NCBI RefSeq assembly: GCF_037975245.1
Contig: NC_092572.1
Coordinates: 8,437,001 to 8,501,000, forward strand
Length of the DNA: 64,000 nt
Direction: 5' to 3'
Source: Apostichopus japonicus
Taxonomy: Eukaryota > Echinodermata > Holothuroidea > Aspidochirotida > Stichopodidae
The notes under the pieces are model-generated. The model worked only from the letters and a program-made list of their open reading frames with translations. It made no database searches and was not told the DNA's origin. Both the position numbers and the translations under genes were made by a program. Below, in pieces: positions 23,601-35,879 of this stretch. How positions within the stretch are numbered: the stretch's first letter is position 1; each line of letters starts with the position of its first letter.

Positions 23601-26600
23601 TGCGAAACACCCTGTAGGACATCTTGAGGTGACATCATGACATAAAATTGTCCTGGAAAAAGAAAATACACAAATTGATAACCTTGTCCCCTCGTACAAG
23701 CTAGCCTCAGAGTCAATGCAATCTGGGCATCGATTCTGGTGGGTCAGGGTGGGGTTCTGGTTGGTCCTGGCTCGGTCCTCAGAAAGCTACTTTAATAGTG
23801 ATGGGCCATTAAGTTTGCAGACCCTTGATTTAGTGTACCTTTAACCTTCAAGCTGTGTCCTGTACCCTCCTATCTGAACTATTCAGACCACTTTTTTTCT
23901 TTATGAAACCAGGGCACACATCCCAGTTGCGTTTAAAATAACAGGATGAGCATTTCAAAAGAAATTGTTGTCCTTAAATAGCTCAAGTTGGTGCATTTGG
24001 TACCGATAACGCGATAACAAGTAAAATTTTTGTTCTTACCACCAGCATTTGTGGCTGACTGGAGTGTTTGATTCTCTGCTCCTGTTGAAGCGCCATTAGT
24101 CTCTGACATTGCAGATGCTGGAAAGTATGTGAAACGAGTTTCTCCGCTTTGCCCGTCACCCGAGGAATTCTCCTCCGAGTTGAACGGGGCCTGAATTACC
24201 TACAGTATGGTACAAAAAAGGAAAACCATATATAACAGGCCTGAATTACCTACAGTATGGTACAAGAAAGGAAACCATATATAACGGGGCCTGAATTACC
24301 TACAGTATGGTACAAAAAAGGAAAACCATATATAACGGGGCCTGAATTACCTACAGTATGGTACAAGAAAGGAAACCATATATAACGGGGCCTGAATTAC
24401 CTACAGTATGGTACAAAAAAGGAAAACCATATATAACAGGCCTGAATTACCTACAGTATGGTACAAGAAAGGAAACCATATATAACAGGCCTGAATTACC
24501 TACAGTATGGTACAAGAAAGGAAAACCATATATAACAGGCCTGAATTACCTACAGTATGGTACAAGAAAGGAAAACCATATATAACGGGGCCTGAATTAC
24601 CTACAGTATGGTACAAGAAAGGAAACCATATATAACGGGGCCTGAATTACCTACAGTATGGTACAAGAAAGGAAAACCATACATAACGGGGCCTGAATTA
24701 CCTACAGTATGGTACAAGAAAGGAAACCATATATAACGGGGCCTGAATTACCTACAGTATGGTACAAGAAAGGAAAACCATACATAACGGGGCCTGAATT
24801 ACCTACAGTATGGTACAAGAAAGGGAAACCATATATAACGGGGCCTGAATTACCTACAGTATGGTACAAGAAAGGAAACCATATATAACGGGGCCTGAAT
24901 TACCTACAGTATGGTACAAGAAAGGAAACCATATATAACGGGGCCTGAATTACCTACAGTATGGTACAAGAAAGGAAAACCATACATAACGGGGCCTGAA
25001 TTACCTACAGTATGGTACAAGAAAGGAAAACCATACATAACGGGGCCTGAATTACCTACAGTATGGTACAAGAAAGGAAAACCATACATAACAGGGCCTG
25101 AATTACCTACAGTATGGTACAAGAAAGGAAAACCATATATAACGGGGCCTGAATTACCTACAGTATGGTACAAGAAAGGAAAACCATACATAACAGGGCC
25201 TGAATTACCTACACTATGGTACAAGAAAGGAAAACCATATGTTAACAAGCGAACAAATTATGAGAGGGGCCTGAATTACCTACAGTATGGTACAAGAAAG
25301 GAAAACCATACATAACAGGGCCTGAATTACCTACACTATGGTACAAGAAAGGAAAACCATATGTTAACAAGCGAACAAATTATGAGAGGGGCCTGAATTA
25401 CCTACAGTATGGTACAAGAAAGGAAAAAACATATGTTAACCTGCAAACAAATTAGGAAATTGAATGCAAAATTGAAGTTAAGTTGACTGTACAGTAGTTC
25501 TTAGGTTCCATTTGCAGACTCCTAGACCATGAAAAGATGTTAACAAATCCCTACAAATAAGGAGTTATGCCAAATGGTCTCAGCCCCATGTTGGTCTCAG
25601 CGCCATGTTGGTCTCAGCCCTATGTTGGTTGGGGCTAAGGTCAGGAATTAGTTGCTTGTCTTTGCACAAGATTTGGCACCTACAGATTTGTTTTGATTTT
25701 CTCCAGAGTTTATTAAAATCAGCAGAATGTTGGCTTCCACAGACCATTTTTTTTTTACAGACCCTTTAAGGAAGTCTTTGACCTCAAGGACCCCAAATGT
25801 TTTCATACCTCCTAGGGTCGCTCCCAATACATACTCTAGTTTATACTGTTCATAAACCAAAGCATCTGTGGCACAATTTATATATTTAGGAAATCTTCGG
25901 TTCTATTGATGACACCTTAACACTGCCCCCACCCCCACCCTGCCCCTCCCTGCCTTAATGTAACTAGATCCTCCAGGTCCACAAAAAATTACTTTAAAGA
26001 TAATTACATATTATTTGGCAAAATGTAAATTAGAAATCTTGCTCGGCTATCCTGATAGAGGAAGGATCAATTTCTTGATATTCCGGGTTACAAGACACAA
26101 CCACGGATGAACTACAACCATCCATAACCATACATCCTAGAGGAAATTCCCTCTTAGTGTCTGGGTGCCTTGTGACACCCATCACATGACGTATCACCTG
26201 ACAACCCTCACTGTCTAGAGAGGAAGCTCGGGAAATAAATTACTAATTGAATCTTGGTTACAGTATACATAAATAACAACAGCTTTATATACATGTGGTA
26301 GGCCAGTCTTCTCCACAGACAAATTACATTATGAACCAGGAAACACACCTACTGATTAGAGTGCAGGGTATTGTCATGTGAAAAATATTGACAGTACAAA
26401 AGTTCTCTATAGATCTCCATATATATATTTTTTTCCTAAGTTTGTAGAAATTTTGGAACTTAGTTTACCTGAGCCAGGGCTGGTTGGCCTCCGGTCTGCA
26501 CCGTAGTTCTCTGACTGGTCGGAGTCTCCGCGTTGGTTTGTGGAAGAGACACCACGCGGTAAGTCACAGAGCCTACCGAGACGTTACTTGCATCTGATGG

Positions 26601-29600
26601 GAATTGATACTGCCAAAGGAAAAAACATGAAAATAACAGCAAAATATTACTGTATATATTCACTGTACAATGTTGAGTCTTACACATGTATGCTGGTAGT
26701 CTCTCAAATGTACTGTACTGTAAGGTGCAGTCAACCATATTTGGAGTCATGCAAGCTTCCGCATTAATTAATATCAACTCAAGGCACTGTACATACTGTA
26801 CATATGTATACAGACTTATGTAACTTGTATTAATTAAGATCCATTTAAGACTTCACTTCTACCGATGACATTGCCTTTACCAAGCTTTTTACTAGTACAT
26901 ACATGTATGTCAGACACACAAATGTGTACTGCACTACATGGTTAACTAGTAAGTACTGTGGTCAGTCAGTTATCATATCAGTATTGTACAATGGTATGTA
27001 CTTAAGACAATAACATGTCATCCATGGGTACCGGTGGGAGAGAGTAAGCGGGGTGAGGAAGCGGGTAAGGTGGGGGAGGGGGCAAAATACCCAGTGGCTA
27101 GGCAGCCACTGTAAATTTACATTCATGGGATGCTGTTGCTATGTGAACACACCTCAAAAGTTCTGTAGATCAGTATCGTGTTAACTACGGAATGTACAGT
27201 AGCTCTTACTATACTGTAGGTGCATTGTTTGATCATATCACTGTCTACACTTTTATCTTTTGTTTTTCATATTCATAATTTATCATGATTCACTGAAGCT
27301 TTTAAAGATCGAAGGTCATTCATGTTAATCATTGCAATACATTACCACATGTCATGTTCAAATTTCAGCACATCTTAACTTTTTTGATATTTTTTTTCAT
27401 CCTTCAAATACAATTAATTTCTCGAGTACATCGACAGAACTTTACAAATTTATTCTAGATCTACAGATCTGGGAATTCAGTATCAATTTACAGATCGCAA
27501 ACGAGACTAACAATCGACCTAGGAGACTGAAAAACTGTTAAACCTTACCAAGCTATCTGCATTAGCCAATGTATGTCCGTCTTCATCTGCTGTAACCACG
27601 GTAACTGGTTCTGAAATAATAGGGCATGTCCTTTAACAATTTCGATCAATCTCCATGGAAAAAAATTACTGTACCACTTTGTGAAAACTTCATATCCAAA
27701 TTTCAATGGCAGTATTTCAATCAGGTAACAGAATGCTAAGAAAGGTAGCCATTAGTTTTATCCAACTAGATCTTATTTGCAAGAATATTACCATACGTAC
27801 CAATTATGTTACATTACCCATCTATAACTTTAAGCTTGGGACTACTTCCTGGCACTGTATGTGTGATGTTTATTAAGCAGGAGATAAAAAGTGATGAATG
27901 TTAAAGCTGCCTCTCAAGACAATTATCAGCATAATATCCTAAATTACATTTTGAAAGGAGCAGAGGATGTTTTTGGATCATAATTCAAATCCATTGGCTT
28001 TAGTAGATGTGCCCAATTATCTGTGAAAATGAAGAAATGTGGAACAGCCATTCATTCCAAACTCAGGGCTTGATATAAAAACACAGGATTCACACTGACT
28101 GACTGACGGTACTAGGTCGGCTCCTGTACAATCACCAGAAATGCTTACTCGGATGTCAAACTTGCTTTAAAGGTTAAGCATACAGTACCACATACCTTCT
28201 TGGTCGTCTTTCATATCCTGCTCTCGATCTGTGTCACCTTTGACCCCTTCGTCACTGAAATATTAAACAAAGCATATATGCAATTAATTAAATTCAATAT
28301 AGAACAAAAAGTGCAACTACAGCAAATCTGAAACGATTAGTCCACTGGGTGAATCACTTTTTACTTCTGAGAGATGTATTCGCGATGGAATTAAGGGAAT
28401 TATGGCAGTTTTTGTGCTTTTCATCAATCTACATTTATCAGAAAAATCAATATATTGTATGTCACATTGCTTTTTTTTGTTTTTCACAGGACAAATCATG
28501 CTATTGTTTGAGTACTGTCAATACAGTATGGTTGAGGCCTCTATTAGTGTGATTTAAAAGAAAGAACCATCCCTTAACTCTCCTAAAGTAACATTTCTGA
28601 AAGTAAAATGTAAACATCTACAACTCAGACATCATGACTGTAACAGGGACAGTTTCAAGAACCCCGTCTTAAAACTGTTCCTGGAATTGTCCCCGGATTT
28701 CATCTACATTTAGTCACCGTACATTGAATATCCCTGAATTTGTAGAAAGGCCCTGAATAAATTAAAATTAGTGAACCTGACATTTGGCCTCACATTCATA
28801 GACACACCTTGAACCTAAAATGATTGTTCACACTAAAGTTCTGTAAAAATGTGGAGTTCCTTCATGGCCCACAGAATAAAGCATTCTGGATAATTCAACA
28901 TGAAGCGCATAAACCACATGAATAGGATCATGTTGCACTTAGTGATGAATAATACAGTTGGTCAGTATGAAGTTTTTTGCATTAGATTTTTACCTTGGAC
29001 AGAATACTGTTTTGGCCTGAAACATGTACAGCACTGAACCACCAAAACACTAAGAAACCCTCAAAATATCTTCCTATAAAGATACATACAGTGTAGGTAT
29101 AACCCCTTTATGTCAAGTTGGGGCTGTGGGAAAGGGGTGTCAACATCAATAACATGTCCCAGATTTCCCAGAACACTGCTCAGAGACCCTAAATATATCT
29201 TCCTATCTAAACATACATCGTAGGTAATAATTATGTCAACTTGGGGCTGAGGAAGAGAGGTGCCAACATAAATACCATGTCCCCTGATTTCCCAGTAAAA
29301 AAGTACAGTATGTTCGACAACTTCCAATATTTAGAACTCAGTAATTAAGGGTTAAACTTCAAAACATAGCCTATGTGTAGTTCTGTTTAGAACCATGCTG
29401 TTCACATGCTGTTAACTGTCTAACTGTAAGCAGGTATAATAGGTTTACTTTACAAAGTACTATATGGGTAACAATGTCAAAAGCACCACCAATAATATTT
29501 CAGAACACCTACAGTAGCAGACATTGTTTCACCACTGTAACATGTACATGTTTACACTGCTTTGCTAATTGTTATTTTAAGAAACATACATACTAATTTG

Positions 29601-31292
29601 TGCCAACATCAATAAGTTTGTTATAAAACCAAAAAGCCAACAGAGCTTACTTGTCAATACTCAACTATTATTCAAATTGCCCAATCTACATCAAATTTTG
29701 CATAGAATGCTGTAAGTAGCTTCCATCTCTTTATTCAAGACTTGAACAAAGTTGACCGTGGAGCTCAGTTAATGGTAACCTACACACAGGCATATTTGTA
29801 AAAAGAGTTACCATGTCACATATATATACAGTTTACAGATGGGTAAATTAGACCAGTCTACAGGTTATAATGAAACATGGGATCCTGGCCAAGTTGGATT
29901 TTCTCAAATTTCATTTCAATAGCTTCTGATATATATACTGTACCCTGACATGACCCAAATAGAATTTGAAGTTACCAAGCTATTTAGGCCTTAGGTATGA
30001 AGACAAAGTATTTCAAGCTATCTGCGGTGATCAATTGGTCATTAATTACTTTACATAAATAGGCCTCTAGAGGCCTAAGAGTAGTTTTGTGAAACTGCCT
30101 TTAAATTGCTAGTTAAGAATATAATTTTAGTAGTTAGCCTAGGCCAGGCTACTGTCAGAAATTTGGTCTAAATTATTTCTATACTAGACCTAAAAGCAAT
30201 ATGAAACTAGGCCTAAGCTTCATAGTACATATATGATGAAAACCAGATAATTAATAAGCGAATTCGCAAATTGCCCAAAGCATGATGGAACGGTACGGGT
30301 GATCTTGGGATACCCCTGTCTGTAAGGTAGTTCTTTAACTCCTTCATTTTCCACCTTGAAAAATCATCATAAGTCATTTATCACCATCATTGTCATCCAT
30401 GGTAACAAATGTATCAGTAAACTATCAAAATTCGAACGATATATTATAAAACTTGTGTATACCCTCGAATGAACAAACATCGATCGCCGCATATGTTGTT
30501 GTGTGTGTTGCTATGGGCCATGTCGATCGGTATATCCCTCGTGACCCCGCCCATAATGCATTGCGCACGGGAATTATCGGAATGACTTATTAAGTTTTGG
30601 CCGAAACTCATTTCTGAACAGCATTGAATCTCAACATCTCTTACTTACAAAGCCAAGTTAGGCCTAGCCTATGCATCGTACTCATAGTTCAACCATTGAC
30701 ACTTCTCATTGTCATACAAGTATTATTAGTATTAAGAATACAGTAATAGTACAAGGGCCTACACAAAATGGAACAGAAGATGAAATAGACTAGCCTAAGC
30801 CTACATATTTCAAAACTACAAAGTGGTGTAATTTTTCTTGAAAGTCACTAAAATACAGTCTAAATACTCTAAAGACACATTTTTGGCTCGAACTTCAACT
30901 CTTCCAGCTACAGTGTTACTAGCCAGTGTTACTGTCTTTAGCCTATACTACAGCTGTATGGCTGCCTCATTTCTAAAAATAGGTTAGCTATACGTTAGGC
31001 CTAACAATAACAGAACACCTATGCAACAGTGTGTACTAACTGCTATTACTAAAAGATTCTCATACCGAGGCAGTAAGTGTCATTTGGTCAACCGACAGTG
31101 TCCGTTACAATGTACAGCAACTCCCGCTAAATGCGCAGGTCTACAAATTCTTCGTGGTAAGTCAACATTTTGAAACAAAGCCACTCCCGGAAATATTGAG
31201 AGGTTATTTCCTTACTCACGTACCATCTACAACGAAATACAACCGTAAAAGTGGACTTACGCGTGTTCCAAAGCTTGGTCTAACACATCCAT
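20484..31292 (-). CDS. USF: Upstream stimulatory factor (USF) bHLH-leucine zipper, complete
   Basis: Eight coding exons on the minus strand: 31292-31261, 28254-28196, 27610-27549, 26609-26469, 24199-24040, 23652-23565, 22063-21910, 20699-20484. They total 912 nt, 303 residues; human USF1 is 310. Every intron is GT-AG and all phases agree. Diagnostic segments: YQFPSD and VTYRVV, VIQAPF, TRFTYFP, the USF-specific region QFYVMMSPQDVLQG with IAPRTH, basic region ATHNEVERRRRDK, helix 1 INNWIVKLSKLVPDC, loop SKGGIL, helix 2 and zipper NENALLRAQLQQHG. Family knowledge: USF dimers bind CACGTG E-boxes in the nucleus. A single invertebrate USF would be co-orthologous to vertebrate USF1/USF2. The first ATG gives MDVLDQALEH and is preceded by untranslated sequence. 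Confidence 0.97.
21631..21992 (-). repeat. Tandem duplication of part of the USF bHLH exon
   Basis: Copy A 21631-21794 and copy B 21830-21992 (about 163 bp each), separated by a C-rich spacer. Copy B includes the last 83 nt of USF exon 7 plus the following intron. Copy A keeps the same coding part with two substitutions (one silent, one Met to Leu) and a GT donor, but lacks the basic region and a pyrimidine-rich acceptor. Confidence 0.9.
21910..22063 (-). CDS. USF: USF coding exon 7 (basic region and helix 1)
   Basis: 154 nt between TCTTCAG and GTAATT. It encodes the DNA-contacting basic region with H-N-E-V-E-R-R-R-R-D, then helix 1 to SKQGQ. A diverged copy of its last 83 nt lies in the next intron at 21712-21794. 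Confidence 0.97.
22116..22270. repeat. ~45-bp tandem repeat next to USF exon 7
   Basis: About four imperfect units with TATGTCTCTTTA and AGAGGTGCTCACGAAATG, 50 bp upstream (in gene sense) of the bHLH exon acceptor. Confidence 0.8.
23565..23652 (-). CDS. USF: USF coding exon 6 (USF-specific region)
   Basis: 88 nt between TTTCCAG and GTAAGT. It encodes GQFYVMMSPQDVLQGVSQRT and IAPRTHQFS, the USF-specific region needed for activation in vertebrate USFs. Confidence 0.96.
24040..24199 (-). CDS. USF: USF coding exon 5, acceptor embedded in minisatellite
   Basis: 160 nt. Its acceptor CTGTAG and first bases GTAATTCAGGCCCCG are part of the adjoining tandem repeat. Reading starts VIQAPFNSEE, matching VIQGAFTSDD of human USF1 and fixing the acceptor at 24200. 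It also encodes TRFTYFP. Donor GTAAGA at 24039. Confidence 0.93.
24185..25450 (-). repeat. 24-unit minisatellite built from the USF exon 5 splice acceptor
   Basis: Units of 48-51 bp, each on the minus strand with a pyrimidine-rich tract (TTTTCCTTTCTTGTACC), the acceptor ATACTGTAG, then GTAATTCAGGCCCCG, which is the first five codons of USF exon 5. I count 24 occurrences, the one nearest the exon being the real splice site. Two units near 25.23 and 25.36 kb carry an extra ~30 bp. Open frames in both directions only reflect the 17-codon period. Confidence 0.96.
26469..26609 (-). CDS. USF: USF coding exon 4
   Basis: 141 nt, phase 0 at both ends, acceptor TTGGCAG, donor GTAAAC. It encodes YQFPSDASNVSVGSVTYRVV, which parallels the YQF...VTYRVV block of vertebrate USFs, then a Thr/Gln-rich stretch ending PALAQ. 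Confidence 0.95.
27549..27610 (-). CDS. USF: USF coding exon 3
   Basis: 62 nt between ATTTCAG and GTAAGG. It encodes EPVTVVTADEDGHTLANADS and ends in phase 0. Confidence 0.9.
28196..28254 (-). CDS. USF: USF coding exon 2
   Basis: 59 nt between ATTTCAG and GTATGT. It encodes the acidic stretch DEGVKGDTDREQDMKDDQE, as expected of the USF N-terminus. Confidence 0.88.
29050..29305. repeat. ~130-bp two-copy tandem repeat in USF intron 1
   Basis: Two diverged copies with ATATCTTCCTAT, TATGTCAA-TTGGGGCTG and CATGTCCC-GATTTCCCAG. Confidence 0.8.
31261..31292 (-). CDS. USF: USF coding exon 1 (start codon)
   Basis: ATG at 31292-31290 gives MDVLDQALEH plus two bases of an Ala codon, donor GTAAGT. It splices over a 3-kb intron to the exon at 28254. 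The transcription start is not determined; no TATA box is obvious just upstream. Confidence 0.85.
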
Positions 31293-33351
31293 GTGCTTCG
31301 ATGAGTTAGAAAGTTTGAAAACGAATCAAAATTTAGGATGAAGTCACGGGGCCAAACAAGCTGGTCATGTGAGGAAACTTTAGGACATGTGACAAAAGAG
31401 AATAACGCATTGGAGACTGACCAAATATCAACCAAACTATTTTGCTATAAGAGTCTAACATTTTCGAGGAAACAGTGTGGGCAACGTTTCGCGTTTGAGA
31501 TTTCAAGGTGCAATGGCCGGAAAAACGGTTGCGGTATACTCATTCTGTGATAAAACTTGAAGGCACCAGAATTCAGAGGAGGGAGGGGAGTGTAATTTAG
31601 AACAATTAGGCTTACATATATGATTAGAACAATTAGGCTGATTGAAACTATATCAGGCCCTTTCACCCCTATCATTTTTTGTTCATCTTGACCCTTCATC
31701 GGTACACACAGTTGAACAGAGAAGCACTGAAAAGAACACATATGATAACATTATATAGCAATGCCAGATCAACTTCTAATTATATCTTAAAACCTTCACC
31801 ATTAATATTGAAAAAGCGTACGTGTAATTGTGTCCCAGCGGTCAGTTCGACAGGGCTATGATGACCAACAGAGTTCAAATTTGGCATGATTGTGTTTCTT
31901 CTTCGTCTATGTCGCTAAATAGTAAATATCGACCATTATTCGAGAGGTTCTCATTGTATGAATTTTTATTTCTGAGCAGAGATTCCTTTATTTCGTTTTA
32001 TAACTTGTAACAATTAACGATGAACGTGGACACTGAGTACGTGAACATCCGATTGTAACTGCTTGGAATCAACAAAGCTAGCAATTTTATCGGCTGAAAT
32101 GGTTACAGCCATTCGCAAGAAAAGTCTACGCCATCGCACAGGATTTCATAAAGTAGATGGTTCAAAGCACTACTTTGCATATACAGTTTATTTTTATTTA
32201 GTTATGATACTTTGCTTTAAGTAGTCTTGAGAAACTTCCAATTGTATAGAAAAATCCGGCCTTTAAACAAACATTTCACTAAGGTTGGTTAAATATCTGT
32301 GACCCTTTTAATACATGAAAGGACGACGTTCTTTTTATTCACCAGGTAAACGTTCTCAAGAGTAAACATTGGAGGAAACTCGACGTGGCTGCCTATGCAA
32401 ATTTGTAATGAAATCATTGCGCGGGAGAATATACAGGGTAATATTTCTTCCAGATAATATACAATTTACACCTAAACTGCAGGGAATAACATTTAGAACG
32501 AGGAATAAAATATTGAAAATCAGAAACCATTTCGCCAAAGAAAAGGACAAGAAATGGTCCGTCACCTGATAAATCAGGCGATCAATAGGTCACACGGATG
32601 TTAAATACGTCTGGGCGGAGCAATCTGGTTGATTGGCAGAATTGTATGTAGCAGGGAGTTGTTTTATAAAAACTCCCTGTATATAGTAAGAAACGTATTG
32701 ACAAATATAACTGTGTTTACACGATCAGGGAGCGGGTTGTTGTAAATGGGAAGGGGTGGGTGGGGGGGGGGGGGGAGGTTGCGGTCGAGAGGATTCTGGG
32801 CTACATCATATCACTAATCTTGTGTAGATTGGGGAAAGAGATCAGGGGCAGCGAAAACAGAGTACAAAAACGTATTCATTTGTTTTTGGTAGTTCTCAGA
32901 AGAATAAGACCACAGGCGGCGGCGCCAGGGGACACAAACACCATAGGGGAAGTCACCCAGGGCCCTGCAAACCCCTGTGCCCCTGCAACTTGAGAGTTTT
33001 CACAGATTACCCAAGCAGTTTTGTTTATGGGAAATAGCCTACCCTTTCTCCATATTTGTAAGTCCGCCAAGTTGGAGTTCGACTACATGTAATTCAAAAT
33101 ATCACACCCTTCGCTATTTATTTTGTTATTGTTGTTGAAATCCTTCACATACACGTGTGTGTATAGTGGACGGAACATACAAGTCGTCAGGCAGTTTCAT
33201 GGTAATATTTTGAACATACTAGCTTTGGTCTGTATGTGTGTATATGTGTGTGTAAATGTTACAGACAATAAAGGCAGTTCTTTGGCCTGCTTATAGCATG
33301 ACCAGCCTTCTTCTTTGCTTTGATTCCGTCAGCAAGACGACAGGCCCTCTC

Positions 33352-33520
33352 TCATATCTCAGTTTTGTACTCTAGTGTAGTTTCCTCCGCCAAGAAAGTC
33401 CTAAGGGAGACATATAGATATGAAGTTATGTATACTCCCATATCTCAGTTTTGTACTCTAGTGTAGTTTCCTCCACCAAGAAAGTCCTAAGGGAGACATG
33501 CATATGAAGTTTTATACTGT
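33352..33520. repeat. ~90-bp two-copy tandem repeat
   Basis: Two near-identical copies starting CATATCTCAGTTTTGTACTC and including AAGTCCTAAGGGAGACAT. Confidence 0.9.
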
Positions 33521-33544
33521 GACAAAGACAAAGTCATGCTCAAA

Positions 33545-33545
<1 letters not shown>

Positions 33546-33623
<78 letters not shown>

Positions 33624-33715
33624 TAATAGTAATAATAATGAAAATAATGATGATGATAATAATAATAATATAATGATGATGATTATAATAATTATAATAA
33701 TAATAATATTAAATA
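33546..33715. repeat. (AAT)n microsatellite
   Basis: Long uninterrupted AAT tract to about 33620, then interrupted AAT/ATG variants. No gene is seen in 31293-35134 around it. Confidence 0.97.
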
Positions 33716-35134
33716 GGTAGTTCCGTTCCCAGTATATTTATTTTCTATAGGCCTATTTCTAAAATATAAGAAAAAATAATAGCAAAGGTCGGGAATTGAA
33801 CAAAACTGCAATGTGCTGTCCTCATTAAGCACGCCACCGCCATAATATTGAATCAATTTAGGCAATCTTTAATATGTTGGACCATGGTCCGGTTTCCTTG
33901 ACATGCACTAGTATAGAATAACAAAGAAATACCCGTGGAGTCAGCCATGGTTTCATCAAAGCCAGTCTCGTTATACAGTATCAAGCATATCAGAGATGTC
34001 CTAGCCTTCGCACTATTATGTTGAGTATAGCCTAAGTGCATAAATTGTTTAAGCATATAGTAGAACACCTTTCGTTGTAGAGCATATATGCACAAGATCC
34101 ATGACATCAGAAAATGCAGTGAATGTACATTCAAGGTTTAAAGCTGAAGAAGAAGTCATGTAGTACCAAATATACTTTGTAACCACGGTATAACACAAAG
34201 AACAGTTGTATTAACTTCGTCCGATCCCTTTGTTATCATATAAAAATTGTACACTTAGACAGGGTATGTTATTGGAGGAAGCCTCTTTCCGTGCAACGTC
34301 ACAAGCAGCTAATATAATTAAATTAAAAGAAGTTAGCTTTTGGTATATGAATAGAGCACAATATCATTTATTTGATAATATTATTAGAATCATTTTCTCT
34401 TCAGTCAATACATTCACAAGTCTTTTCGTGTTATTCATCAGTCATTTTGATGACGTCAGAATCGAGATGGTCATAGAACTGACAGGGTGTTAAATACCTG
34501 TAATGTCAAGTGTCAATCCATGGTAGAACATATAGGTCGATAAAGCATAACTTCCATTTCTGATGTGAATTCCTTTCTCTGGCCTTCATAGTAGACTTGA
34601 CAAATAGAGGGCAGCAGCATAGTTTTGAACATACGAGTCACGTCACAAGCAGGTATTGACAAGTCGAGAAAGAGTACATTTTAAAGTACGCATGTTCCAC
34701 ATGATAAAATAATAATTTGTAATTTCTTTAACTATAATAAGTTAATATAACATTAATAATTTTCTTAGGTGTTATATTTCCACACATGCGCAAAACATGG
34801 AGAAAGGAGAAATTAAATTTTAAGATTAATACCTTGTAAGCTACAAATAACTGGATACGTGGACAAAGCAACACTTTCAACCCAGATGAAAATGTATTGC
34901 TATGAGGAAAATGACCATGAACATATTCTTTGTAATTATAGTCAGTTATATTCTTCGTAGTCTTGTTTGTTCACTATTTCTCGCTAAAAGTCTTTGATGT
35001 TTGTAATATGACTTTTCAGTTAACTGTAAAGCGATTGGTCAAACGAAAGCAAACAAACTAACTTCAAAAAATATTATATTTAATGTTATGACGCAATCCT
35101 AGTATCGTTGCTGATTACAATATGTTCTCCTTAC

Positions 35135-35208
35135 CTGTTTGCAGTTGAATCACTTCTCACAACCAGTTTTTCTTCACTGTCAATAAAAATTGTTTCATAA
35201 GCGACCAC
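35135..35208 (-). other. Orphan exon-like segment
   Basis: A 74-nt stretch between TTTTACAG and GTAAGG on the minus strand with one open frame: VVAYETIFIDSEEKLVVRSD then STAN. The other two frames are closed. No partner exon is recognised within 31.3-37.7 kb and the product is unknown; it could be an exon of an unlocated gene or chance. Confidence 0.3.
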
Positions 35209-35879
35209 CTGTAAAATTGAATACAGGTGACTTGATTGCAAAACATATTTCCAGAAGCTTATATCACGCCTTATCAACAATGTCACATTCAAACGATAAA
35301 TACAACACTGGCCCTTAAATTCAAGAGAAAGTTTCTTCTCGCACCAAGGAGAATAGCTGCGGCCTTGAATTCCTTCAGATTTTGAAGTATTTTCATGGCA
35401 GCTATGATGGTATCCAAGAATCGAGCAACGTCACAAGCGGCTATGACGAGAAAATCGTGACGTTACCAAACATATTACGTCACAGAGAAAGCAATGACTT
35501 TTATATCTTGAAATAAGCCTGGACATCGACTTGAATATGATTTCTGATGGCGCTTTATTTTACGTTACAAATCTTTCTGAAAATTTGAACTAGTGGGAAA
35601 ATGTTGAACATAACTGATATTCTTAACATAGGCGACGATTGATGTTTTTTCAACCTTTAATGAAGTGGATGAAAATTTGTAGGAAGTACAGAGAGTGTGT
35701 GCAAAATATGACATAATTTTCAACAACAAATGGACAGATCCCTACCATGCTTCCGCCTTCACCCCTCCTTCCCCTTCAACTACCCCCCCCCTACCCCTTC
35801 TCGCAACCCTGCAACTTCATAAGTCCTTCCACGCACCCACTGGTGACTCCGTCCTTTACATCTCAAACAATGTGAGGTA

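Noticed and set aside
24358..25315. Open frames in both directions repeating every 17 codons
   Set aside because: Produced by the 51-bp period of the minisatellite; intronic, no independent gene evidence.
28317..28552. Overlapping ~60-codon frames on both strands in USF intron 1
   Set aside because: Chance AT-rich frames with no domain, splice support or conservation signal.
33546..33715. Regulatory or origin-like AT-rich region
   Set aside because: Simple (AAT)n microsatellite is sufficient explanation.
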